A stretch of DNA of 64,000 nt from Azospirillum sp. B21 (GCF_008364825.1 NZ_VTTO01000010.1:62001-126000), one strand, 5' to 3'; shown: positions 46,124 to 54,984, numbered from the stretch's first letter. The notes: generated by a model not told the origin, from the letters alone. Translations and numbers: made by a program.

Positions 46124-46902
46124 GCGGCGGCGCGAAGTCCGGTGACGCGAAGGTAACGGGCCTGCCCAGGCGCTGGGCACTGCGGCGGGGAACGGTGGGG
46201 ATGATGCTGCAGGAACAGAAACTCCAGGACTGGCTCGCCCGCCTCGCCGAAAACGAGCACTACGCTGCCCACCCGCTGATGACCGAATTCCGTGCCCTGG
46301 CGGACGAACACCTGAAGCTGATGCGGCAGCTGACGAAGATCGCCAAGATCAGCGACCGCATGCAGACCGACACACGGCAGATGGCCCAGGCGCTGCACGC
46401 GGCCTCGCAGACCGATCCGCTGACCGAACTGCCCAACCGCCGCCATATGGTCGACCGCCTGGAAGCCGAGTTGTGCCGCGTCGGCCGGAACGGCAGCGGT
46501 AGCGGCGGCTTCGCCCTGATCATGCTGGACATCGACCATTTCAAGGAGGTCAACGACGCCTTCGGCCATGCCGCGGGCGATCACGTGCTGGTGGAGGCCG
46601 CCGGTCTGTTGCGGCGGAACCTGCGCGGGCATGACCTGTGCGCCCGCTGGGGCGGCGAGGAATTCCTGATCCTTCTGCCGGACACCGATCAGGTGCAGGC
46701 GGAAGCAGTGGCGGAAAAGCTGCGCGGGCTGATCGCCCACCAACCCATCGCACATCAGGGGCACAGCATCGCCGTCACGCTCAGCCTGGGCGTGGCCGCC
46801 TATCGGCCGGGGCGGACCGCCGACGACTGCATCCAGGCCGCCGACGATGCGCTCTACATCGCCAAGCGCGCCGGACGAAACAGGTGGGCCACAGCGGCAT
46901 AA
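46120..46902 (+). CDS. siaD: SiaD-like diguanylate cyclase (GGEEF)
   Basis: 260 residues from ATG 46120, whose ATGA overlaps the kinase stop. ATG 46201 would start right at the conserved MMLQEQKLQDW and is a real alternative. The N-terminal helical domain (about residues 30-92) corresponds to the SiaC-binding stalk of SiaD. The cyclase domain begins DPLTELPNRR and contains LDIDHFKEVNDAFGH. The active-site GGEEF lies at 178-182. The inhibitory-site RxxD (R169-G-H-D172) is five residues upstream, so product inhibition is expected. It makes c-di-GMP from two GTP. Within the operon it is the expected output of SiaA/B/C, and surface attachment or aggregation is the likely target. Confidence 0.92.
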   Translation: MSGGAKSGDAKVTGLPRRWALRRGTVGMMLQEQKLQDWLARLAENEHYAAHPLMTEFRALADEHLKLMRQLTKIAKISDRMQTDTRQMAQALHAASQTDPLTELPNRRHMVDRLEAELCRVGRNGSGSGGFALIMLDIDHFKEVNDAFGHAAGDHVLVEAAGLLRRNLRGHDLCARWGGEEFLILLPDTDQVQAEAVAEKLRGLIAHQPIAHQGHSIAVTLSLGVAAYRPGRTADDCIQAADDALYIAKRAGRNRWATAA

Positions 46903-46939
46903 GCCGCCGTGATGCCGGCCTTTCTCAATCCGCCCTTTC

Positions 46940-48841
46940 TCACTCCGCATCGACCTGCGGTTCGGCGGCTGCCGGCGCCGTAGCGCCGATCTGCAGTTCC
47001 TCCAGCTGCGCCAGGGCGCCGGCCATTCCGGTGGCGACCAGGTTGGCTTCGGTCTCGGCACTGGCGCGTTCAGGGACTTCGGCTTCGGGGTGAGCGCTCC
47101 ACAGGCAGAGCAGGATCGGCACGCGGGGGCCGAAATGCAGGCGCAGCCGGCGCAGCAGCCGGCGTGAATGACCGAGCGACGAGGGGTTGAGGGAGGACAG
47201 GACCACCGCGTCGATCCCCGCGGTGCCGAGGCTGGCGATGGCGCGGGCGGATACCTTCTCGCACGGGATCACATCGGTGCGGATGCCGCGGCCGGTCAGC
47301 AGATAGGCGAGCAGCCCCGCCGCCGCCTCGTCCAGATTGTTGCGGGCGCCGATGCAGAGCACCCGTGGCGCATCCTCCGGCAAAGTGCCGGTTTCGGACA
47401 GTTCGTCCAGCAGGCTCGCCATCCCATCCGCCACCGCCTGACGGCCCTCAGGGTTCAGGGTCCCGCGCTGCCGGTCCTGCTCGGCCAGCGACAATGCGGG
47501 CAGCAGCAGGCCGTCCGCCATTTCGATTGGCGTGCCCTTGCCGAGCCGTTCCTCCGCGATCTCGGTCGCCTCGACGGGATCGCGGGCCAGCAGGCGCTGG
47601 TAAACTTTCGCCTCGTCGGGCAGGACGGGGCGGTCGCCCAGCATCACCTCCAGGAAATGCAACTGCGGCACGTGGCGGCCCAGCACCACGAGGCAGACGG
47701 TCAAGGGGGTGGCGAGTAGCAGGCCGACCGGCCCCCACAAGGTCGTCCACACCACCGCCGCGACGATGATGGCGAGGGAGGACAGGCCGGTCGCAGTCCC
47801 ATAGAGCCAGGGCTCCACCACATTGTTGGAAAACAGCTCCACCGCCACGAACAGGGCGATGCACAGCAGCGGCAGGGTCCAGCCGGTGTCGACCGCGAAG
47901 GACAGAAGGATCGGAAAGGCCGAGGCGATCACCGGTCCCAGGAAGGGGATGAAGCGCAGCACCGTCGCCAGCAGCCCCCACAGCAGCGGATTCGGCACGC
48001 CCAGCAGCCACAGGCCGATGCCGATCGGAATGCCGTAGGTGACATTGACCACCACCTGCATCAGCAGGTAACGGCTGACCCGCTCGCCCGCATCGTTCAT
48101 TGCCTCCGTGGTGCGGCTGAGGTCGCCGGACCCGACCAGCCGGATCAGGCGGTCGCGCAGATCCTCGCGCTGCAACAGCATGAAGATGGTGAAGACCAGC
48201 ACCATGCCGGCGGTGGCGACCGGCGTCATCGCCGGGCCGAGGACCCGTTGGACGAGGTCGAAGACACCCGCGTCGGACTGATCGAGGCGGACCGGCACCG
48301 GCTCCCGGCGCGGCGGGCTGGTGGTCGTGCCGGATGGTGGCGCGGTCGGAGCAGCACCGGCCGCGGGTGGTGCCGGCTGCTCGCCGCCAGTCGCCTTTTC
48401 CAACTCCTGCTGCAGGTCGCGGAAGGCGTCGGTCGCCTGCTTCAGCGCGCCGCGGTCCCCGGCCGAGGAGGTGGCGGTGCGCAGGGTCTGGATCTTGGTG
48501 TGGATGTTGCGCTGATAAGTCGGCAGATTTTCCGCCAAATCGCCAAGCTGGCTGCCCACCACCGCACCGAAGCCGATGATCGCCATGAACAGCAGGACCA
48601 CCACCGCCAGCACTGACGGCACCCGGCCCAGATGCCAGCGCTCCAGCCGGCTGACGATGGGCGTCAGCACGAAACCGAGCAGCACCGCCAGCGCGATCGG
48701 TATCAGGATGTCCGCCGCCAGATAGAGCGTTACCACGATCAGCGTGATGATCAGCAGGATCGTTTGGGTCGAGGCGGGCGGAGCGGCCTTGGTCACCGCG
48801 ATGGGGCGTGCCTGCAGCCGGCGGGCGGTGTCCTCGGCCAT
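46940..48841 (-). CDS. AI-2E/PerM-family membrane protein with C-terminal Rossmann-like domain
   Basis: 633 residues. Residues 25-400 form a PF01594-type membrane domain: a first helix pair (ILLIITLIVVTLYLAADILIPIALAVLLGFVLTPI), a long periplasmic or cytosolic insert that is Pro/Thr-rich (about 170-195), then five to six helices with the family segment LLWGLLATVLRFIPFLGP and NNVVEPWLYG. Members export small molecules such as autoinducer-2 or Na+/H+, and the substrate here is unknown. After residue about 480 an added soluble domain (RVLCIGARNNLDEAAAGLLA ... IDAVVLSSLNP) resembles the B12-binding/Rossmann fold but lacks the DxHxxG cobalamin motif. It converges with the Sia operon end. Confidence 0.82.
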   Translation of the reverse strand: MAEDTARRLQARPIAVTKAAPPASTQTILLIITLIVVTLYLAADILIPIALAVLLGFVLTPIVSRLERWHLGRVPSVLAVVVLLFMAIIGFGAVVGSQLGDLAENLPTYQRNIHTKIQTLRTATSSAGDRGALKQATDAFRDLQQELEKATGGEQPAPPAAGAAPTAPPSGTTTSPPRREPVPVRLDQSDAGVFDLVQRVLGPAMTPVATAGMVLVFTIFMLLQREDLRDRLIRLVGSGDLSRTTEAMNDAGERVSRYLLMQVVVNVTYGIPIGIGLWLLGVPNPLLWGLLATVLRFIPFLGPVIASAFPILLSFAVDTGWTLPLLCIALFVAVELFSNNVVEPWLYGTATGLSSLAIIVAAVVWTTLWGPVGLLLATPLTVCLVVLGRHVPQLHFLEVMLGDRPVLPDEAKVYQRLLARDPVEATEIAEERLGKGTPIEMADGLLLPALSLAEQDRQRGTLNPEGRQAVADGMASLLDELSETGTLPEDAPRVLCIGARNNLDEAAAGLLAYLLTGRGIRTDVIPCEKVSARAIASLGTAGIDAVVLSSLNPSSLGHSRRLLRRLRLHFGPRVPILLCLWSAHPEAEVPERASAETEANLVATGMAGALAQLEELQIGATAPAAAEPQVDAE

Positions 48842-48957
48842 GATCGTCGGGCTTTCCGGAAGGGAGAATGCCCGACAGGAACACCGGCCGCGCAGACCCG
48901 TTCCCTCACCCGCCGAACGCAGGTGACAGAGAGGGAGCCGCCGTCAGCAACTCGCCG

Positions 48958-49989
48958 TCAGGGATGCGGCTGCTGCTGGGTGATGCAGTGGATGCCGCCG
49001 CCGCCGCGCACGATGTCCATGGCGGCGATCTGCACCACCTCGCGGTCGGGGAAGGCCTTGCGGACAACGCGGTAGGCCTCGTCGTCGGCCGGATCCTCGA
49101 AGGCCGGCATGACGATGCCGCCGTTGGCGATGTAGAGGTTGGTGTAGGACAGCGTCAGGCGCACGCCGTTTTCGTCGCGGCGGGCGGGCTGCTGGATCGG
49201 GATGACCTCCAGCGCGCGGCCCTTGGCGTCGCGGGCGCGCTTCAGCCGGTCGAGATTGTCCTGGAAGGCCTTGAAATTGGCGTCGCGGGGATCGTCGGTG
49301 GTGATCGCCATCACCACGCCCGGGCGGACGAACAGCGCGATTTCGTCGATATGGCCGTCGGTCTCGTCGTCCTGATAGCCCTCGCCCAACCAGATGACCG
49401 TCTCGATGCCGAGATGGTCCTTCAGGTTCCGCTCGATCTCGTCCTTCGACAGGCCGGGATTGCGGTTGGGGTTCAGCAGGCATTGTTCGGTGGTGATCAG
49501 CGTCCCCTCCCCGTCCACATGGAACGAGCCGCCCTCCATCACCAGGGGCGCGGAAAAGCAGGGGAGCTTGAGGTGCTCGAGGATCAGGCGGCCGACCTGC
49601 TGGTCCTTGTCGCAGCCGTCGTAATTGCCGCCCCAGGCGTTGAAGCCCCAATGGACGCCGGCCAACCCGCCCTTGCCGTCGACGACGAAGCTGGGACCGG
49701 TATCGCGAATCCAGGAGTCGCTGATCGGCAGCGGCAGGATCTGAACGCCGGGACCGCAGGCGAGCGAGGCTTCGGCCACATCCGCCGGGTCGCACACCAT
49801 CGTCACCGGCTCGAACCGGGAAATGGCCTGCGCGACCTCGGCGTAGGCGTCGCATGCGGCGTCGAAAGCGCCCTCCGGCCAGGTTTCCGGCCGGCACGGC
49901 CACGCCATCCAGCAACCGCTGTGGCGAGCCCATTCACCAGGCATGTGGAAGCCTTGACCCGTCGGCGTCGGGGCGTTCGGTGTCGTCAT
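48958..49989 (-). CDS. aguA: Agmatine deiminase
   Basis: 343 residues, cytosolic. Hydrolyses agmatine to N-carbamoylputrescine and ammonia, feeding putrescine synthesis or catabolism. It has the pentein fold with the family markers DSWIRDTGPSFV, FNAWGG, GGSFHVDGEGTL, TDGHIDEIA (catalytic His and acidic partner) and the nucleophile Cys335 in GGGGIHCITQQQP. ATG 49989 is preceded by AGAGGGA at good spacing. The usual partner N-carbamoylputrescine amidase (aguB) is not in the window. Polyamine uptake genes lie just upstream, and puuA/puuB are 9 kb away, so the region is concerned with plant-derived and internal polyamines. Confidence 0.95.
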   Translation of the reverse strand: MTTPNAPTPTGQGFHMPGEWARHSGCWMAWPCRPETWPEGAFDAACDAYAEVAQAISRFEPVTMVCDPADVAEASLACGPGVQILPLPISDSWIRDTGPSFVVDGKGGLAGVHWGFNAWGGNYDGCDKDQQVGRLILEHLKLPCFSAPLVMEGGSFHVDGEGTLITTEQCLLNPNRNPGLSKDEIERNLKDHLGIETVIWLGEGYQDDETDGHIDEIALFVRPGVVMAITTDDPRDANFKAFQDNLDRLKRARDAKGRALEVIPIQQPARRDENGVRLTLSYTNLYIANGGIVMPAFEDPADDEAYRVVRKAFPDREVVQIAAMDIVRGGGGIHCITQQQPHP

Positions 49990-50262
49990 GCGTCGATCCC
50001 TCTACCCTTTTGTTCTCTGGCGCATCCCTTGGCCCATTACGGCGGCGGCACGGAACGCTGGCCGGCACACCGTATGGTCGGGACATTTTTCATCCCAACC
50101 CACCCTAACCACGGGAGCGCGCATTTGGCAATCGCGTCCGCGACAGCGGGCACTTGGCCTGATGGCAGAGGAACTTTTCAAAGGACGCGATCAAGGGGTC
50201 GCGTCGGCATGCCGGGAGAGGGAGCCGGCATGAGGTCCGGTCAGCAGCCGAACCGTGGCCGA

Positions 50263-50385
50263 TCAGTGGCCGGACGGCGGGCGCAGGGCGCGGCGGGCGG
50301 TGACCGTACGGGTGGTCGAATAAGCAGTGGAAACGGGATTGAAGAATCCGAGCCTCAACAAGGGGAACCACAGGAGCGCGCGCAT
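50263..50385 (-). CDS. Possible small hydrophobic-start peptide (40 residues)
   Basis: ATG at 50385 has AAAGAGGC six to seven bases upstream on the minus strand. The product begins MRALLWFPLLRLGFFNP and ends with a basic tail before a stop at 50263. It lies in the 570-base gap between aguA and the polyamine permease gene, same strand. Only the start signal and position support it; I do not recognise the sequence. The rest of 49990-50262 shows nothing I can name and probably holds the aguA promoter. Confidence 0.28.
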   Translation of the reverse strand: MRALLWFPLLRLGFFNPVSTAYSTTRTVTARRALRPPSGH

Positions 50386-50501
50386 GGCACAGCCTCTTTC
50401 GCTGTTGACGATGGCTTCAACATAGCAAAAGAAACGGGCAATTGCCATCCGTAGCGGCACGGGTCTGCCGAGCGCGGATGGGTAGGCTGGCGAGAACGAC
50501 T

Positions 50502-50536
50502 GCGGACCGGCCGGCATATGCTTCCGGCCGGCCCGC
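50502..50536 (-). terminator. Strong hairpin downstream of the pot operon
   Basis: The 13-base arms (50502-50514 and 50524-50536, core CCGGCCGG) pair at 12 of 13 positions around a 9-base loop. It lies 22 bases past the last permease gene. No T run follows on the minus strand, so it is more likely an mRNA-end stabiliser or a Rho-assisted terminator than a classical intrinsic one. Confidence 0.5.
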
Positions 50537-50558
50537 ATCGATTCTCAAAACCGGGCTT

Positions 50559-51392
50559 TCAGCCGTTCTGAATAGCCATCTGCTCGTCGCGTTTGCGCTG
50601 ACGCTCCTGGCGGGTCATGACGATGCTGGCGACGAAGATGCCGGTCGCCACCACCAGAACCATCAGGGTGGCCAGCGCGTTGATCTGCGGGCTGATGCCG
50701 AACTTCACGCTGGAGAAGATCACCATCGGCAGAGTCGTAGAACCGGGACCGGAAACGAAGCTCGCCACCACCACGTCGTCCAGCGACAGGGTGAAGGCCA
50801 ACAGCCATCCGGCGACCAGCGCCGGGGCGATCAGCGGCAGGGTGATGACGAAGAACACCTTGGCCGGGCGGGCGCCCAGATCCATCGCCGCCTCCTCCAG
50901 GCTGCCGTCCATGCCGGCAAGCCGCGACTGGATGACCACCGCGACGTAGGACATGGTGAAGGTGGTGTGGGCGATGGTGATGGTGGTGATGCCGCGCCCG
51001 TCGGGCCAGCCCAGCCACTGCTCCATCGCCACGAACAGCAGCAGAAGCGACAGGCCGGTGATGACCTCCGGCATGACCAGCGGCGCCGTAATCATGCCGC
51101 CGAACAGCGTCCGGCCGCGGAACCGCCCGAACCGGACCAGCGCCAGCCCGGCGCAGGTGCCCAGCAGGACAGACAGTGTCGCCGACACCGCCGCCACCTG
51201 GAAGGACAGCAGGGCCGCGTCCAGCAGGGTGTCGTTGTGGATCAGCTCCCCGTACCATTTGGTCGAGAAGCCGCTCCACACCGTCACCAGCCGCGACTCG
51301 TTGAAGCTGTAGACGATCAACAGCGCGATGGGCACGTAGAGGAAGGCATAGCCGAACCACAGCGCCCAGGACAGGAACCCCATCCGTTTCAT
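50559..51392 (-). CDS. potI: Polyamine ABC transporter permease (PotI/PotC type)
   Basis: 277 residues, about six transmembrane helices. It starts MKRMGFLSWALWFGYAFLYVPI, followed by the PotC/PotI family phrase LIVYSFNESR. The EAA loop that docks on the ATPase reads EEAAMDLGARPAKVFFVITLPLI. The C-terminus is basic (RQERQRKRDEQ). It pairs with the PotH-type permease, whose stop overlaps its start (ATGA, four bases). ATG 51392 is set by this overlap; the open frame continues upstream within the other permease gene but is not used. Confidence 0.93.
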   Translation of the reverse strand: MKRMGFLSWALWFGYAFLYVPIALLIVYSFNESRLVTVWSGFSTKWYGELIHNDTLLDAALLSFQVAAVSATLSVLLGTCAGLALVRFGRFRGRTLFGGMITAPLVMPEVITGLSLLLLFVAMEQWLGWPDGRGITTITIAHTTFTMSYVAVVIQSRLAGMDGSLEEAAMDLGARPAKVFFVITLPLIAPALVAGWLLAFTLSLDDVVVASFVSGPGSTTLPMVIFSSVKFGISPQINALATLMVLVVATGIFVASIVMTRQERQRKRDEQMAIQNG

Positions 51393-52333
51393 CGGCCGGC
51401 CTCCGCCTGTTTGCCCTGCACATGCTGGAAGATCATGATCGGCACCACCAGGACCAGCAGCAGCGCGATGGCGACGGCCGACGCGACCGGCCAGTCGCGG
51501 TTGGCGAAGAACTCGTTCCACAGCACGCGGCCGATCATCAGCGTGTCGGGACCGCCCAGAAGTTCCGGCGTCACGAACTCGCCCACCGCCGGGATGAAGA
51601 CCAGCAGCGAACCGGCGACGATGCCCGGCAGCGACAGCGGCAGCGTGATCGACAGGAAGGACTTGAAGGGTCGCGAGCCGAGATCGGCCGCCGCCTCCAG
51701 CAGGCTGGGGTCCATCTTCTCCAGCGTCGAATAGAGCGGCAGCACCATAAAGGGCAGGTAGCAGTAGGTCATGCCGATATAGACCGCCCAGTCGGAATAG
51801 AGGATCTCCACCGGACCGCTGGTGATGCCCGTCCATTCCAACAGGTTGCTGATGACGCCGTTGCCCTTGAGGATGCCGATCCAGGCATAGATGCGGATCA
51901 GGAAGCTGGTCCAGAAGGGCAGGATCACCAGCATCATCAGCGGCCCGCGCCGCGACGGCTCGGACTTGGCGATGGCATAGGCCATGGGATAGCCAATCGC
52001 CAGGCACAGCAGCGTGGTGACCGCCGCGATCCTCAGCGAGTTCAGGTAGGCGAGGATGTAGAGATCGTCCCCGCCCAGCCGGAAGTAATTGCTGATGTTC
52101 AGCAGGACCTGCAGCTTCGAGGTGCCGGCATCCTCGTCGGTCAGCCATTCCACCAGCGACGAATAGGGCGGCTGGGCGATGATCGATTCGGAAAAGCTGA
52201 TGCCGAAGACGATCAGGAAGGGCACCAGGAAGAACAGCATCAGCCACAGATAGGGGATGGCGACGACCACGCCGCGCCCCCACAGCCCGATCCGGCTGAG
52301 CCCGGAAACGAGGATGGAGACGACCGTCCTCAT
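51389..52333 (-). CDS. potH: Polyamine ABC transporter permease (PotH/PotB type)
   Basis: 314 residues, about six transmembrane helices. It has the typical extended periplasmic loop after the first helix (residues about 50-95) seen in PotB/PotH. Family phrases include ILPFWTSFLIRIYAWIGILK and the EAA loop EAAADLGSRPFKSFLSITLP. It overlaps the ATPase gene at its start and the second permease gene at its end by four bases each, so the three are translated in a coupled way. Confidence 0.94.
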   Translation of the reverse strand: MRTVVSILVSGLSRIGLWGRGVVVAIPYLWLMLFFLVPFLIVFGISFSESIIAQPPYSSLVEWLTDEDAGTSKLQVLLNISNYFRLGGDDLYILAYLNSLRIAAVTTLLCLAIGYPMAYAIAKSEPSRRGPLMMLVILPFWTSFLIRIYAWIGILKGNGVISNLLEWTGITSGPVEILYSDWAVYIGMTYCYLPFMVLPLYSTLEKMDPSLLEAAADLGSRPFKSFLSITLPLSLPGIVAGSLLVFIPAVGEFVTPELLGGPDTLMIGRVLWNEFFANRDWPVASAVAIALLLVLVVPIMIFQHVQGKQAEAGR

Positions 52334-53493
52334 TGGGTCAGCACCACGCCGGCGAAGGGGCGCCAGGTCAGGGTCACCTCGTCCTCCCAGGTGATCGGCA
52401 TTTCGGTGCGGCGGGTGACGTTGGGGGCGGTGACGCGCACCGTCTTGCCGGTCGGCAGCTGCACCAGATAGATCGACACGTCGCCGAGATAGGCGATTTC
52501 CCGGACGATGCCGGTGGTGCGGTTGCGGCCATCACCGCTGGGGGCACCCTCTGCGACCGGGTCCTTCGACAGGGCGATCTTCTCCGGGCGGATGGCGACG
52601 GAGACGGGCGAGCCGGCGGGGGCCGGGGTGGCATGGGCGATCAGCAGTTCGCAGCCAGCCTCTTCCGACGCGACGATCACCTGATCGCCGTCGGTCGAGA
52701 CCACCCGGCCGTCGAACATGTTGATGGAGCCGATGAACTCCGCCACGAAGCGGTTGTGCGGATATTCGTAGATCTCGGTCGGCGTGCCCACCTGGGCGAT
52801 GACGCCGTGGTTCATCACGGCAATGCGCGAAGACATGGTCATCGCCTCTTCCTGGTCGTGGGTCACGACGATGAAGGTGACGCCCAGCTTTTCCTGGATG
52901 TTGACCAGTTCGAACTGCGTGCGCTCGCGCAGCTTCTTGTCGAGCGCCCCCAGCGGTTCGTCCAGCAGCAGCAGCTTCGGCCGCTTGACCAGGGAGCGGG
53001 CGAGCGCCACGCGCTGGCGCTGGCCGCCGGACAGCTGGTGCGGGCGGCGCTTGCCGAAGGCCGACAGCTGGACCATCCCCAGCATCTCCGCCACCCGGTC
53101 GCGGATCTCCGCCTTCGCCACCCCGTCCTGTTTCAGGCCGAAGGCGACGTTCTGCTCCACCGTCATATGCGGGAACAGGGCATAGGACTGGAACATCATG
53201 TTGACCGGCCGCTCATAGGGCGGGATGCCGGCCATATCGACGCCGTCGATGAAGATCTTGCCCTCGGTCGGCTGTTCGAACCCCGCCAGCATGCGCAGCA
53301 GCGTCGTCTTGCCGGAGCCAGAGCCGCCGAGCAGGGCGAAGAACTCGTTTCGGTAGATCGACAGGCTGACCTCGTCCACCGCGACGAAGTCGCCGAACGT
53401 CTTCGTCACCTTTTCGATGCGGACATAAGGCGTCTGGCCCGCGTCCTGCCACGGTTCCAGGCGGGTGGGCTTGCGAATCGGCTGACCGGCCAT
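52330..53493 (-). CDS. potG: Polyamine ABC transporter ATP-binding protein (PotG/PotA type)
   Basis: 387 residues. Nucleotide-binding domain with Walker A GGSGSGKTT, Q-loop MFQSYALFPHMTV, signature LSGGQRQRVALARSL, Walker B LLLLDEPLGALD and switch His in VVTHDQEEAM. A C-terminal TOBE domain (about residues 290-385) with VAIRPEKIAL follows. All catalytic residues are intact. ATG 53493 is preceded by AAAGAGGA. The permeases follow with four-base overlaps. Upstream, a hairpin at 53516-53555 separates it from the binding-protein gene. Confidence 0.95.
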   Translation of the reverse strand: MAGQPIRKPTRLEPWQDAGQTPYVRIEKVTKTFGDFVAVDEVSLSIYRNEFFALLGGSGSGKTTLLRMLAGFEQPTEGKIFIDGVDMAGIPPYERPVNMMFQSYALFPHMTVEQNVAFGLKQDGVAKAEIRDRVAEMLGMVQLSAFGKRRPHQLSGGQRQRVALARSLVKRPKLLLLDEPLGALDKKLRERTQFELVNIQEKLGVTFIVVTHDQEEAMTMSSRIAVMNHGVIAQVGTPTEIYEYPHNRFVAEFIGSINMFDGRVVSTDGDQVIVASEEAGCELLIAHATPAPAGSPVSVAIRPEKIALSKDPVAEGAPSGDGRNRTTGIVREIAYLGDVSIYLVQLPTGKTVRVTAPNVTRRTEMPITWEDEVTLTWRPFAGVVLTQ

Positions 53494-53515
53494 CCGGTAT
53501 CCTCTTTCATGACAA

Positions 53516-53555
53516 CGCCCCGGCAGTTCCCCATCGCTGGGGATCGGCCGGGGCG
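53516..53555 (-). terminator. Attenuating hairpin between potF and potG
   Basis: CGCCCCGGC (53516-53524) pairs with GCCGGGGCG (53547-53555), and the loop itself contains CCCCATCGCTGGGG, so a stacked stem forms in the 99-base gap. There is no T run. Such a structure commonly protects the upstream message so that the binding protein is made in excess. Confidence 0.55.
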
Positions 53556-53592
53556 GGCCGGCGCCACGGGTCGGCGCCTCAGGGGGTCCGGC

Positions 53593-54690
53593 TTACTTGC
53601 CGGTCTTGACCTTGGTCCACACGCGGGTGCGGGCGCGGTCGGTGGCCTGCTTGATCTGCTTCAGCGAGAACAGCTTCAGAGTGCTGTCGGCCGGCAGGAA
53701 GATGCCGGGGTTCGACTTGATGTCGTCGGCGACCGTCGCCAGCGACCCCGGCACCGCGTTGGCGTAGCTGACCTTGTTGGAGATGTTCGCCATGTTGGCC
53801 GGGTCGAGCACGAAGTTGATGAACTCGTGCGCGCCGTCCTTGTTCGGCGCATCGGCCGGAACCGCCAGCGTGTCCCACCAGACCTGCACGCCTTCCTTCG
53901 GCGTGATGTACTCCACCTTGGCGCTCTTGGCCTCGGCGGCGCGGGCGGCACCCTGGATGGCGTCGCCGTTGTAGGCCATCACGACGCAGGCATCGCCGCC
54001 GGCAAGAATGTTGATGTTCTCACCCGTGACGAAACGCTTGATGTAGGGGCGGACCGCCATCAGCGTCTTTTCGACCTTCTCCAGATCCTCCTTCTTCTCG
54101 GAGTTCGGGTCGAGGCCGAGATAGTTCAGCACCGACGGGATGACGTCGATGGCCGAATCCATCACGGTGATGCCGCAGGCCGAGACCTTCTTCGCCACTT
54201 CCGGCTTGAAGATCAGGTCCCAGCTGTCCAGCGCAACGTCGGGGGCGACGGCCTTGATCTTTTCCGGAATGATGGCGATGCCGACGGTCCCGCCGAGATA
54301 GGGCACGGCGAACTTGTTGCCGGGATCGGAATTCTCCAGCAGCTTCAGGACCTTCGGGTCGATGTTCTTGTAGTTGGGGATCTTCGACTTGTCGAGCGGC
54401 CCCACCACCTTCGCCTGGATCAGGCGCGACAGGGTCGGCTCTGCGGTCGGCACGATCACGTCGTAGCCGGACTTGCCGACCAGCACCTTCTGCTCCAGCA
54501 GTTCCAGGCTGTCGTACAGGTCGACCTTCGTCTCAGCGCCCGTGGCCTTGGTGAAGTCGGCGAGGGTCGTTTCACCCAGATAGTCGTTCCAGATGTAGAT
54601 GTTGACCGGCTTCTTGGCCTGGGCCATCGCCGGGCCGGCGATGGCAATCGCCGCGACCGCGCCGATGAGGCTGAGAGCGAATTTTTTCAT
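53593..54690 (-). CDS. potF: Periplasmic putrescine/spermidine-binding protein
   Basis: 365 residues. The Sec signal peptide is MKKFALSLIGAVAAIAIAG with cleavage after AMA. The mature protein begins KKPVNIYIWNDYLG, the PotD/PotF signature in which the Trp and Asp line the amine site. Other family landmarks are VDLYDSLELLEQKVLVGKSG, YDVIVPTAEP, VPYLGGTVGIA and GDACVVMAYNGDA. It captures putrescine or a related amine and feeds the PotGHI complex. ATG 54690 is set by the signal peptide. A good promoter with an overlapping palindrome lies about 310 bases upstream. Confidence 0.95.
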   Translation of the reverse strand: MKKFALSLIGAVAAIAIAGPAMAQAKKPVNIYIWNDYLGETTLADFTKATGAETKVDLYDSLELLEQKVLVGKSGYDVIVPTAEPTLSRLIQAKVVGPLDKSKIPNYKNIDPKVLKLLENSDPGNKFAVPYLGGTVGIAIIPEKIKAVAPDVALDSWDLIFKPEVAKKVSACGITVMDSAIDVIPSVLNYLGLDPNSEKKEDLEKVEKTLMAVRPYIKRFVTGENINILAGGDACVVMAYNGDAIQGAARAAEAKSAKVEYITPKEGVQVWWDTLAVPADAPNKDGAHEFINFVLDPANMANISNKVSYANAVPGSLATVADDIKSNPGIFLPADSTLKLFSLKQIKQATDRARTRVWTKVKTGK

Positions 54691-54984
54691 GGTTTGCCCC
54701 GACCTGTTCGTCTGTGTTGCGGGCGCCGCCACATCCCAACGGCACACCCGGCTCGCGGGCGCTATTGCACCCAGGCGTGGGTGTGTTGTCAACGGTTTGG
54801 GTCGAGTTTGCAGGTGCCCTGCGGAGCTGGGGCGTGCCGAAAAGAAGGTGGCGGCCGGCCGCGCTGCCCAAGGGCCGGAAAGCCCATGTTGCAGGTATCG
54901 CGGCCGGCAAGGCAAAGCCTCTCCCCGAACGACGGCCTGACGGCCGGCGACCGGGTCGCCCACGCTTAAATTGCATACGCCAGT
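54691..54984. other. Long leader of potF
   Basis: About 290 bases between the predicted potF transcription start and its ATG. The segment 54762-54800 is relatively T/G-rich, and the rest is GC-rich with no convincing gene, riboswitch fold or terminator that I could identify. Confidence 0.35.

Noticed and set aside
50431..50460. A sigma54-like TGGCA...TTGCT pair upstream of the small peptide on the minus strand
   Set aside because: Spacing between the GG and GC elements is 18 bases, not 10.
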